DNA from: JAICIG01 sp035532215
GTDB taxonomy: Bacteria; Planctomycetota; Planctomycetia; Pirellulales; JAICIG01
Length of the DNA: 18,565 nt
Direction of reading: 5' to 3'
Assembly (NCBI GenBank): GCA_035532215.1
Contig: DATKRK010000175.1
Coordinates: forward strand, 1 to 18,565
The position numbers and the translations under genes were made by a program. Positions 7,375-15,400 of the stretch are shown piece after piece (the stretch's first letter is position 1; each line of letters starts with the position of its first letter). The notes beneath the pieces were generated by a model. It did not search any database and had not been told where the DNA came from. It saw only the letters and a program-made list of their open reading frames with translations.

Positions 7375-7509
7375 TAGCCCGGATTATTCATCAGCCCACA
7401 CTAACCCGAAGCGCAAGCGAGGTGGAGCAACGCACTTACCTCGCTGGCGCTTCGGGTTGGTATCGAGCGCTTTGTCAAGTAATAGCCGGGCTGTGAATAA
7501 TCCGGGCTA
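7375..7509. repeat. Composite nested palindrome, MITE-like
   Basis: The outer arms are TAGCCCGGATTATTCA (7375-7390) and its exact reverse complement ending at 7509; the pairing continues as CAGCCC after a one-base bulge. Inside lie a second pair of 21-base arms, 7403-7423 starting AACCCGAAGCGC and 7438-7458, with one mismatch. The two palindrome types look like one repeat inserted in another. It carries no reading frame of note. The rest of the gap, 7510-7755, holds no recognised element besides alternative upstream starts for the following gene. Confidence 0.75.
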
Positions 7510-7743
7510 GTCCGCCCCCCATCTTCGGCAACGGCGCCGGTCTTTCTGGAAAAACGTTTCTCAGCCGGTTAACGAAAAGTTTTGAGAAATTGCTGGCGTT
7601 TTGCTCATCGGTGGTTTAAGTTCGCCATTCGCAAGCAAGCGGCAGCGTCCGCAAGCGACCGCGCTTCCGCAGGCGATATGGGGCGAGGCAATTCTGCAAC
7701 TCGCGACGCCGCGAAGCTCGCCGGTCGGCAATTTCTTGATCCC

Positions 7744-7748
7744 GGGAG
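7744..7748 (+). promoter_or_regulatory. Candidate ribosome site deciding the TTG start at 7756
   Basis: GGGAG lies seven bases before TTG 7756. Starting there places a basic n-region and a hydrophobic signal sequence at the very N-terminus of the product. The rival start ATG 7678, preceded by GCAGG, would add 26 mostly polar residues before the signal sequence. Confidence 0.45.
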
Positions 7749-7755
7749 TTCGAGA

Positions 7756-9246
7756 TTGAAATTCAATCGGAAGGGAATCCATGTCAGACGCAGCGGATCG
7801 AACGTTCGGTTCGGTCTCTGCTGCCTGGCGGCGCTGGCGGCGGCCGCGGAGTGCAGCGCGCCGCTTCAAGCTCAAACAGCCGCTTGCCCGACGCCTGCCG
7901 CCCATTCGCCTGACGAGACAGCCGCTGCGAGCGCAGCCGACGACGCCTCGCCGGCGAACAACTCCCTGGCGGCCAAGGCGCCGATCGCCGAATACCGATC
8001 GAAACACTTTCTGGTGCGCACCGATTTGGCGAAAGATCGGGCCGACGCCCTGGTCGAACGGTTGGAAGCGACGCTGCGCATCGTGGAGAAATACTGGGGG
8101 CGCCCCAGCCGCGGCCGGATCGAATGCTACGTCGTCGACGACCTGGCGAATTGGTCCGACGACGCGCTGCCCCATCCTTTGGCCCGCGTACTTGTCGGCG
8201 GCGTCGGCGGCGCGACCGTCGTGCGCTCGCAACGAGAAGGCAAGCGGATCAAGCACAAACCCGAAGTCTATGCCAGCGCGCGGCCCGGCGTCGCCGAGCA
8301 CGAGTCGGTGCATGCCTATTGCACGTCGGCGTTCGGCGCCACGGGGCCCGACTGGTATCGCGAAGGCATGGCCGACAGGGCCTATTACCATCGGCACGGC
8401 GAACGCGACGTGCAACTGCCGCCCGACACGATGGCGAGCCTGAAGCAAGGCAAACGCCGCACGCTGCACGAGATCGTGAACAGGGGCCGCATCACCGGAG
8501 AACTCTCCCAATCGGTCGACAAGCTGTTGGCCGAGCACGAAGCGGACCGGCAGATCCAGGGCCTGAGCGGCGAGGCGAAAAACGTGCCGCTGGAAGCCTG
8601 GCGGCCGGAGCACGAACAGGACGTGAAAACGGCTCGCGAGTCGTATTTGTGGAGCTGGGCGTTATGCCACCTGCTCTGTGAGAATCCCAATTACGCGCCG
8701 CGCTTTCGCGCTTTGGGGCTGGGCTATCTCACGGGGCAGTCGGCGAAGTTCGAGCAGGCATTCGACGCCGTGAGCCGCGAAATGAGCTTCGAGTACGACT
8801 TGTTTCTGCAACACGTCGAGCAAGGGTATCGCGTCGATTTGTGCGTCTGGGACTGGAACAAGTCGTTTCTTTCGGCCGCCGAACGAACGGCGATCGTGGC
8901 CAGCGTCAGTGCGGCGCGCGGCTACCAGCCGTCCGGCCTGAAAGTCCGCGCCGGCGAGCGAATCGCCTATGCGGCGTCCGGCGCCTGGACGCTCGACGCC
9001 GAAGGCGACGCCCTGTCGGCCGACGGCGCCGCCGGAGGCCGAGGCCGGTTGGTCGGCGCGTTGTTCGACGAATTCAAGCTGAGCGAACCTTTCGAATTGG
9101 GCGCCCGCGGCGCGTTCACCGCACCTGCGGCCGGCAAGCTCTACTTGCGTTGCCGCGACGACTGGGGTTCGCTGGCCGACAATCGCGGCGTCGTTTCCGT
9201 GCGGTTCAGCACGCCCGAGGAGCGGCAGGAGTCGTCGGATCGATAG
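7756..9246 (+). CDS. Secreted zinc-metallopeptidase-like protein with C-terminal beta-sandwich domain
   Basis: From TTG 7756 the product is 496 residues. It opens with a basic stretch and a hydrophobic segment FGLCCLAALAAAAE typical of a signal peptide, then an Ala-rich linker to about residue 75. The peptidase part carries HESVH (His182, Glu183, His186), an HExxH zinc site, and WYREGMAD with Glu203 as the likely third ligand, the gluzincin pattern seen in peptidase-MA and DUF1570-like proteins. The last about 95 residues (394-486) hold VRAGERIAYAASGAW and a later GRLVGALF and YLRCRDDWGSLADN, resembling the LecA/PA-IL-like carbohydrate-binding beta-sandwich. A secreted or periplasmic enzyme acting on glycoprotein or cell-wall material is plausible but inferred. 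The start is uncertain: ATG 7678 is the main alternative. It is a monocistronic gene converging with hpnH, whose stop codon is 15 bases away. Confidence 0.75.
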   Translation: MKFNRKGIHVRRSGSNVRFGLCCLAALAAAAECSAPLQAQTAACPTPAAHSPDETAAASAADDASPANNSLAAKAPIAEYRSKHFLVRTDLAKDRADALVERLEATLRIVEKYWGRPSRGRIECYVVDDLANWSDDALPHPLARVLVGGVGGATVVRSQREGKRIKHKPEVYASARPGVAEHESVHAYCTSAFGATGPDWYREGMADRAYYHRHGERDVQLPPDTMASLKQGKRRTLHEIVNRGRITGELSQSVDKLLAEHEADRQIQGLSGEAKNVPLEAWRPEHEQDVKTARESYLWSWALCHLLCENPNYAPRFRALGLGYLTGQSAKFEQAFDAVSREMSFEYDLFLQHVEQGYRVDLCVWDWNKSFLSAAERTAIVASVSAARGYQPSGLKVRAGERIAYAASGAWTLDAEGDALSADGAAGGRGRLVGALFDEFKLSEPFELGARGAFTAPAAGKLYLRCRDDWGSLADNRGVVSVRFSTPEERQESSDR

Positions 9247-9261
9247 GCCGCGGCACGGCGT

Positions 9262-10395
9262 TCAGTTCAAGACCGGCAGTTCCAGCAACGCCGGCCGCTT
9301 TGACTCGCGAGGCAGCATGCCAGAGGGAACATCGGTGGCGTCGAACGCCTCCATCGCCGCGAGTTCATCAGAAGAAACCCGGGGCGGCCCGAACAAGGTC
9401 AACTTCGCCGTCTGCCAGAAGCGGCCGAGAGAGCCGAACGTTTCGCGAACGGCCGTCGGTTCGTAGCCGCAGTGGACCATGCAGTCGCGACATTTCGCGT
9501 TGCCGCTGCGCCGTCCGTAGGCGTTCCAGTCGGTCGTGTCGAGCAGTTCCTGAAACGTTTGGGCGTAGCCTTCGCCGACCAGATAGCAGGGCTTCTGCCA
9601 GCCGAACAGATTGTAGGTCGGATTGCCCCAAGGGGTGCATTCCAACTCGACGCGCCCCTTGAGGAACTCCAGAAACAACGGCGACTGGTTGAAGGTCCAG
9701 CGCCGCTTGGGGTTAGCCAGCAGCCGCGAGAAGAGCCGCTGGGTCTTCTCGGTCTTGAGAAAGTGCTCCTGGTCGGGGGCCTTTTCGTAGCTGTAGCCGG
9801 GCGAAAGCATCATGCCTTCCACGCCCAGGTCCATCATCTCGTCGAAGAACCGGCGAAACCGCTCGGGGTCGGCGTGATCGAACAGCGTGGTGTTCGTCGT
9901 CACGCGGAAGCCCGCCGCGATGGCGGCCTTGATCGCCGCCAGCGCGACGTCATAAACCCCCTCGCGGCAGACGGCGGCGTCGTGCTCTTCTCGCGGGCCG
10001 TCCATGTGAACCGAAAACGAGAGATACTTCGAGGGCTTGAACTGCCCGAGGCATTCTTCCAGCTTGAGCGCGTTGGTGCAAAGATAGATGTACTTTTTGC
10101 GGGCCACCAGCCCGGCGACGATTTCGGCCATTTGCGGGTGCAAGAGCGGCTCGCCTCCGGGGATCGAGACCATCGGGGCGCCGCACTCGTCAACCGCGCG
10201 AAAGCACTGCTCGGGAGTCAGGTGGCGGCGCAGGATCTCGGCCGGAAACTGAATCTTGCCGCAGCCAGCACAGGCCAGATTGCAGCGAAACAGCGGCTCG
10301 AGCATCAACACCAGCGGATAACGCTCGACGCCGCGCAGCTTCTTATGCAGCACGTACGTCGCCACGGTCCACATTTGCGACAACGGCACGGCCAT
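9262..10395 (-). CDS. hpnH: Adenosylhopane synthase HpnH (radical SAM)
   Basis: A 377-residue radical-SAM enzyme. The CX3CX2C cluster motif is FRCNLACAGCGK (Cys38, Cys42, Cys45), GGEP follows in IPGGEPLLHP, and the C-terminal part has the DUF3463-type cysteine motif CRDCMVHCGYEP (Cys302, Cys305, Cys309). The start MAVPLSQMW and the whole domain order are those of HpnH, which adds a 5'-deoxyadenosyl radical to diploptene to give adenosylhopane, the first step toward bacteriohopanetetrol and other C35 hopanoids. Length agrees with the family. ATG at 10395 is preceded by AGGAGA at five bases; the reading frame is open much further but there it lies inside shc in another frame. It follows squalene-hopene cyclase on the same strand after 134 bases containing a long palindrome, so it is probably in the same transcription unit. 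No hpnG or later side-chain gene follows. Confidence 0.95.
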   Translation of the reverse strand: MAVPLSQMWTVATYVLHKKLRGVERYPLVLMLEPLFRCNLACAGCGKIQFPAEILRRHLTPEQCFRAVDECGAPMVSIPGGEPLLHPQMAEIVAGLVARKKYIYLCTNALKLEECLGQFKPSKYLSFSVHMDGPREEHDAAVCREGVYDVALAAIKAAIAAGFRVTTNTTLFDHADPERFRRFFDEMMDLGVEGMMLSPGYSYEKAPDQEHFLKTEKTQRLFSRLLANPKRRWTFNQSPLFLEFLKGRVELECTPWGNPTYNLFGWQKPCYLVGEGYAQTFQELLDTTDWNAYGRRSGNAKCRDCMVHCGYEPTAVRETFGSLGRFWQTAKLTLFGPPRVSSDELAAMEAFDATDVPSGMLPRESKRPALLELPVLN

Positions 10396-10400
10396 CGGCG

Positions 10401-10406
10401 TCTCCT
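10401..10406 (-). promoter_or_regulatory. Strong ribosome binding site of hpnH
   Basis: AGGAGA on the minus strand, five bases before the ATG at 10395. It fixes the start of hpnH well inside a much longer open frame. Confidence 0.75.
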
Positions 10407-10426
10407 GGAACGAACTTTTGCAACCC

Positions 10427-10517
10427 GTAGGGAACGCCCTCTGCGGCGTTCCGCGCCCCGCCCGTAGATTTCCAACGCAAACGCGCCGCCCGGAACGCCG
10501 CAGAGGGCGTTCCCTAC
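10427..10517. repeat. Perfect 26-bp inverted repeat between shc and hpnH
   Basis: The left arm 10427-10452 starts GTAGGGAACGCCCTCTGCGG. The right arm 10492-10517 is its exact reverse complement, with 39 bases between them. In the shc to hpnH transcript it would form a very stable hairpin that could lower hpnH expression or protect the upstream mRNA. It also resembles dispersed intergenic palindromes, so it may be a neutral insertion. Confidence 0.85.
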
Positions 10518-10529
10518 AGGCGCCGCTCG

Positions 10530-12716
10530 TTAGGCGCGATACGCCCCCGCCGCATGTTCGGACAGCGAAACCACGCCGGGCTCGAGCGCCTCGGGATCGG
10601 CGTCCGTAGCCGCCGCCCAGCGCGACAAGGCCATCAGCGGGAAATAAATCCGGTACAGGTGATAGCGCAGATAAAACACCCGTGGAAAGCCCGTGCCGGT
10701 GAATTCCGCTTCGTCCCAGCTTCCGTCGGGCTGTTGCTCCGCGAGCAAATACCGCACGCCCCGAACCGCGGCGGGATGATCGTGCCAGCCGGCGGCGACC
10801 AGTCCCAACACGGCCCAAGCCGTTTGCGAAGCGGTCGCGGGCCCTTGGCCGCGCAGGTGCGGTTCGGCATAGCTGTCGGCCGATTCGCCCCAGCCGCCGG
10901 AAGGCTGCTGGTGCGAGACGAGCCAGTTGGCCCCGGCGGCGATCATCGGATCGTCGAGCGGCACGCCGATCGCCGCCAGGCCGGTCAGCACCTGCCAAGT
11001 CCCATAGATATAGTTGACGCCCCAGCGGCCGAACCAACTGCCGTCGGCCTCCTGCGTGCGGCGCAAATAGGCCAGCGCTCGATCGACGGGCGGACGGCCC
11101 GCTCGGTGTCCCAGGGCGCCCAAGGCCTCGAGCACGCGCGCCGCGATGTCGGGCGTGCTGGGGTCGATCATCGCGTTGTGGTCGGCGAACGGCACGTAAC
11201 AGAGGAACTCGTGGTCGTTGTCGCGATCGAAGGCGCCCCAGCCGCCGTCGCGGTTCTGCATCGCCAACAGCCAACGCTGCGCCCGCTCGATGGCCGCCGT
11301 CGTGCGGCCGAGCGACTCGCTTTGATCGGCATTGGGCGTGCGTGCGTTTTCGGGCGATCGAGTTGCTTCGGCGGCAAAGCGTTCCGGCGCGAGATTCAGC
11401 TCCGACGCCGACGCGCCCGCCGGCCCCATGTCCGTCGGAGTCGCGGCGAATTGACCTTCGAGGGCCATCATCACCATCGCTGTGTCGTCGACGTCGGGAT
11501 AGAAATCGTTGGCGTGTTCGAAGCACCAGCCGCCCGGTTCGGCTTCGACCTTCGCGCACCAATCGCCCGGGCGATGAATTTGCATGTCGAGCAGCCAATC
11601 GACGGCCTTGACGATCGCTGGATGATCGCCGGCAACGCCGCTGGCGGTCAGCGCCCGCAGCGTGAGCGCGGTGTCCCAGACGGGCGATTTGCACGGTTGC
11701 AGACGCAACGTGTCGTCTTCCTCGATGAACAAGCCCTCGAGCCGCTCGTAGCAATAGCGCAGCTCCGGGCTGTCGTCGCGATAGCCCAGACATCGCAGGG
11801 CAATCACGCTCCAGACCATCGGCGGAAAGATCGCGCCCAGGCCGTCGCTGCCTTCGAAGCGGTCGATCATCCAACGCTCGGCCGCGGCCAATGCGCGCTT
11901 GCGGAACGGCAATAGCTTTGCGCGTTGCAGCCCTTTCCAAGCGGCGTCGACGCAGCGGAAAAAGCGATCCCAACTCAAAAGCCCCGTGCCGCCCTTCAAG
12001 CCCGGACAACGCAGCGCCGGCCAGTCGGAGGGCGCCTTGAGAAACAACTCGCGAATGCCTTGCTTCGCGGGGATGTCCGTCACCGGCTGGCAGGCCGACA
12101 TGACCGCCAGCGGCGCCAGAATCGTGCGGCTCCAAGAGCTGACCGAGCAAAGATTGATCGGAAACCACTTGGGCAGCAGCATCACTTCGGGCGGCACGGC
12201 CGGACACTCGTCGTAGGAAATCTGTCCGAGCAAGGCCAGGTAGAAGCGCGTGAAGCTGTTCACCGCGTCGGCGCCGCCATGCGCCAGGATCGCCGCCCGG
12301 GCCCGCTGCATGTATTCGGCGCTGGGATCGTGGCCGGTGAGCTTCAGCGCGAAATAGGCTTTGACGCTGCCGCTGATCTCGGCCGCTCCGCCGGGATACA
12401 TGGCCCAGCCGCCCGAGGGCAATTGCTGCTTGACGATGTAGCGAGCCGCTTTTCGCGCTGCGGTCGAATTTTGCCGGCCGAGATAAGCCAAGAGCAGTAT
12501 GTATTCGCTCTCCAGGATCGTGTCGCCTTCAAGCTCGCCGACCCAGTAGCCGTCGGCGTGCTGTTCGTCGAGCAGCCACTGGCTGGTTTGCGCAATCGCC
12601 CTGCGCAACGGGGCCGTCAGGCGATCGCAACTCGATCCGTTCGCCAACGAGAACTGTGGAACATCGTTTCGCCCGTCGCCGGGAACGACTCGCACGATCC
12701 GGCCTGCTACATCCAT
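10530..12716 (-). CDS. shc: Squalene-hopene cyclase
   Basis: This 728-residue triterpene cyclase converts squalene to hopene/diplopterol at the membrane surface. The catalytic acid motif DVDD is at 408-411 (YPDVDDTAM). QW-type repeats recur, for example LPSGGWAMYPGG (99-110), MQNRDGGWGAFDRDN (486-500), QEADGSWFGRWGVNYIYG (555-572), QQPSGGWGES (603-612) and QQPDGSWDE (661-669). Compared with the family the loop after the DXDD helix is long: about 40 extra residues rich in Ala, Pro and Ser (roughly 421-471). ATG at 12716 is used because GAGAGA precedes it by eight bases and the product begins near the usual length; an upstream ATG at 12830 would add 38 atypical residues. It lies upstream of hpnH on the same strand. 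No squalene-synthesis genes (hpnC, hpnD, hpnE) are in the window. Confidence 0.95.
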   Translation of the reverse strand: MDVAGRIVRVVPGDGRNDVPQFSLANGSSCDRLTAPLRRAIAQTSQWLLDEQHADGYWVGELEGDTILESEYILLLAYLGRQNSTAARKAARYIVKQQLPSGGWAMYPGGAAEISGSVKAYFALKLTGHDPSAEYMQRARAAILAHGGADAVNSFTRFYLALLGQISYDECPAVPPEVMLLPKWFPINLCSVSSWSRTILAPLAVMSACQPVTDIPAKQGIRELFLKAPSDWPALRCPGLKGGTGLLSWDRFFRCVDAAWKGLQRAKLLPFRKRALAAAERWMIDRFEGSDGLGAIFPPMVWSVIALRCLGYRDDSPELRYCYERLEGLFIEEDDTLRLQPCKSPVWDTALTLRALTASGVAGDHPAIVKAVDWLLDMQIHRPGDWCAKVEAEPGGWCFEHANDFYPDVDDTAMVMMALEGQFAATPTDMGPAGASASELNLAPERFAAEATRSPENARTPNADQSESLGRTTAAIERAQRWLLAMQNRDGGWGAFDRDNDHEFLCYVPFADHNAMIDPSTPDIAARVLEALGALGHRAGRPPVDRALAYLRRTQEADGSWFGRWGVNYIYGTWQVLTGLAAIGVPLDDPMIAAGANWLVSHQQPSGGWGESADSYAEPHLRGQGPATASQTAWAVLGLVAAGWHDHPAAVRGVRYLLAEQQPDGSWDEAEFTGTGFPRVFYLRYHLYRIYFPLMALSRWAAATDADPEALEPGVVSLSEHAAGAYRA

Positions 12717-12864
12717 GCTAGTAATCTCTCGGAATCTTGCCGGCGAACTTCCTTGCTTGCGCCCGACCGCCCACGCGTGAATCGCCCCGGTCGCGAGCCA
12801 AAGCTTATGGCATCGCGGCATGGCAGACAAGATCAGTGGGCGGTGTAAACGGGGCGAAATGACG

Positions 12865-12930
12865 AGGCGCCATCACGGCGAAATTCGCCAAATTGCCTGT
12901 CTTGCGACAGGTTGGCGCAAAACGGCGCCT
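12865..12930. repeat. Multi-stem hairpin downstream of the GT-C-like gene
   Basis: Nested arms are visible: AGGCGCC (12865-12871) with GGCGCCT (12924-12930), CGCCAA (12886-12891) with TTGGCG (12912-12917), and CCTGTC (12896-12901) with GACAGG (12906-12911) around a 4-base loop. On the minus strand it begins 20 bases after the stop codon at 12950, so it could stabilise or end that transcript. No T-tract follows, so classic intrinsic termination is unsupported. Confidence 0.5.
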
Positions 12931-12949
12931 GGCGGCCTCAGCCGCGGAC

Positions 12950-15181
12950 TCAATCTGGGCCGCTCTTCGGTTCGTCGGCAAGCGATTCCGCGTGAGCTAG
13001 CTCCGCCGCGTTGCGTACCGGGTAGACCTCGCCCGGATGGAGGCGGCTGAACAGCGGCGGCTCCAACACGCCCGCCTGCACGAGTCGCTCGAAGCGAGCG
13101 TGGTCGATCGATTCGGGAAACCCGTAATTGCCGGGCTGTCGATAGCGGCGAATCTCGCCCCACTGCACGTAAATGCACGATACGCGGCGTTCGAGCAGCT
13201 CGGACTTGAGTTCTTCGTGCGTGCGATCTTGGCAGAGGGCCTCGAACTCCGAGTCGTCGAACACGGTGTTGTAAATCACCCGCGGCTCATAATCGAACAC
13301 CTCCGCATCGCCGATCGCAAGCACCTTCCAGCCTTGCGGCACGTGATCGTTCAAGTACAGACGCCAAGGGTCGCCGACGCGATAGGGGGCCTCGCGCAAT
13401 TGCGCGAGCGAGGCGAAGTATGCGGTGTCGAAGCCGGGATGCGGAGTCACGACGAACAGCAAGTTGAGCGTCGTGCCGCAGGCGAGCAGGCCGAGCACGG
13501 CGCGCCGCCACGCCAGCGATGCGGCCCATGTCGCCCCGATGCCGGCCAACAGTGCCACCACCGGCAGCGCCGGAATCCAAAACCGATCGATGCGATGCGT
13601 CAATAGCCACCAGGCCGCCAGGACGTAGGCGAAATACGCCCACAGCGTCAACGCCATGCGACGGTATTTGGGAACCAACAGCGACAACGCGGCTAAGGGC
13701 ATCAACAGCGGACTCAACCACTCGCTTCGCCAAAAGACGGCCGCCAGGTCGTCGCCGAGCCGCGCCAAGCCAAAGCCGTGCGGATAGTGGGCCCGCGCCC
13801 ATTGGGCGTCTTTGGCGGCCGTGCGCGTCGCGCCGCCCAGCCACTCGTAGAGCAGCGGATAAACCGGGTTGCCCGCCAGCGCCCAGTTCTTGCCGAACCA
13901 CAAACCGCAGCCGGCGAGGACGGCCAGCAAGAAAACGCCTACCGCCTTCCAACTGCCGCGTCCGCCGCGCATGCCGATCCAGACTGTCAGCGGCAGCGCC
14001 ACGAATAATGCTGCCGGATACTTGCTCGATACGGCGGCGCCGGCCAAGAATCCCGCCAGCGCGACTAGCCCGGCGCCGCTCGATGACGGCAGTTGCTGCC
14101 CCGGCGGCTGTTGCGATATTGCTTGGTCGGGCGCTGCGTGTTGCCGCCAGAGCATCACGGCATAGACGGCCAGCAGCAGATAGAACGCCGAAACGCCTTC
14201 TACCAAGCCGGTCGTCGACACATGGGCGATCCAGGGCGTCGAAATATAAATCAAGGCTGCGAAACGTCCGATCGTCGGCGTCAAGAAGCGGCGGCCGGCG
14301 GCGAGCAGCGCCAGCACGGTCAAGGGGGCGAAGGCGGCAATCACCGTCTTGCCGGCCAGGGCGCCGAACCACCAATCGCCCATCAGCACCATGCCGAGCA
14401 AGCTGAACATCTCGCTGCCCATCGCCATGTTGCCATACGCGTTGTGCGGCAAGAAATCGATCCGGCCGGCCAGATAGAACTCTTTAGGCGCCTCGAGGTG
14501 GTACTCGCGCACGTCGAACTCGACCGAGGGCAGCATGCCGCCCAGAAAGATCGCCAGCAGAAACGGCGCCATCAGCCAGAGCCAGCGGGAATCGAGCCAG
14601 TCGCCGGCTTCGCGCTGCGCCGTTTGCCCATGCAACTCCGGATCCGACGGCAGCAGATAACGCCAGCGGCGCCAGGCAGCCAAGAGCGCGAACACCCCGG
14701 CCGGAACGAGAAACGCCCGGCGATCGTGCAGATAGCCGGCCAGCCCCGCGGCAAGAACATATAAAGACGTTACGTTCAGTCCCACGCCGCAGGAAAACAC
14801 GAACCGTTCCAGCCGGCTCATGCCGCGATCGAGCCGCGTCAGCCCGAGCAGCACGTCGCCCGCCGCCCAGGCGCCAACGAGGATGCCGCAGGCCACAACC
14901 ACGAGCGGCAAGCGGTCGAGCAGGAACGGACCGTTGGCTTGGCCGAACCAGTAAAGCACACATTCAACAGGAAACACCGCCACATTGCGGAGCCTCACCC
15001 AGCGTTCGTTGTCGGACAAGCTGGGCAACGGAGTAGCGAAAAAGATCGCCAAATACGCCGCAAGAAAGGCGAAGACCGCCCATAATGCGCCGGCTAGGGG
15101 CCTGCCGACGTCCACAGACAGCGGGCGAGCGGGCGGGGCGGATCGAGCAGCCGAATCCGTCGATTTTGTCTTACGCGTCAT
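12950..15181 (-). CDS. GT-C/ArnT-like polytopic membrane glycosyltransferase-type protein
   Basis: A 743-residue protein with many membrane helices, starting near residue 30 and spread to about residue 570, then a soluble C-terminal region of about 160 residues. After the early helices a loop holds SVEFDVREYHLEAPKEFY, with Asp223 and Glu226, in the place of the acidic catalytic motif of the first outer loop in GT-C enzymes (ArnT/PMT, glycosyltransferase family 39-like). Such enzymes transfer sugars from polyprenyl-phosphate carriers to lipids or proteins. Acceptor and donor are unknown; similar proteins in planctomycetes are annotated only as hypothetical or family-39-like. ATG at 15181 (MTRKTK) is chosen; the longer frame adds 46 basic residues that look non-native, and no strong ribosome site is seen at either. 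It is divergent from the aldolase gene across 219 bases in which I saw no clear promoter. Confidence 0.7.
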   Translation of the reverse strand: MTRKTKSTDSAARSAPPARPLSVDVGRPLAGALWAVFAFLAAYLAIFFATPLPSLSDNERWVRLRNVAVFPVECVLYWFGQANGPFLLDRLPLVVVACGILVGAWAAGDVLLGLTRLDRGMSRLERFVFSCGVGLNVTSLYVLAAGLAGYLHDRRAFLVPAGVFALLAAWRRWRYLLPSDPELHGQTAQREAGDWLDSRWLWLMAPFLLAIFLGGMLPSVEFDVREYHLEAPKEFYLAGRIDFLPHNAYGNMAMGSEMFSLLGMVLMGDWWFGALAGKTVIAAFAPLTVLALLAAGRRFLTPTIGRFAALIYISTPWIAHVSTTGLVEGVSAFYLLLAVYAVMLWRQHAAPDQAISQQPPGQQLPSSSGAGLVALAGFLAGAAVSSKYPAALFVALPLTVWIGMRGGRGSWKAVGVFLLAVLAGCGLWFGKNWALAGNPVYPLLYEWLGGATRTAAKDAQWARAHYPHGFGLARLGDDLAAVFWRSEWLSPLLMPLAALSLLVPKYRRMALTLWAYFAYVLAAWWLLTHRIDRFWIPALPVVALLAGIGATWAASLAWRRAVLGLLACGTTLNLLFVVTPHPGFDTAYFASLAQLREAPYRVGDPWRLYLNDHVPQGWKVLAIGDAEVFDYEPRVIYNTVFDDSEFEALCQDRTHEELKSELLERRVSCIYVQWGEIRRYRQPGNYGFPESIDHARFERLVQAGVLEPPLFSRLHPGEVYPVRNAAELAHAESLADEPKSGPD

Positions 15182-15400
15182 CAGTGAGGCCCGAGCGAAT
15201 CGTGCGAGCAAGAAGGGTAATCGCGGAGCCCGCCTGCTCCGCAACCTAGGCACAAGCCTCTTCATCCGCAAAGCTACACATTGGCGCTCTCGCCGACAAG
15301 CATGATCACCCCTTCCCAATCCGCCCGCGTGGGCTAAGCTAGGAGAGAGTTCCCCAGCCAGCCCATTTCACCCCTTCCCCCCCCAGCCGAAACCCGCCTG

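Noticed and set aside
10396..12207. Long N-terminal extension of the hpnH open frame
   Set aside because: The extra about 600 residues overlap shc in another frame and are Arg/Gly-rich noise; AGGAGA before ATG 10395 marks the true start.
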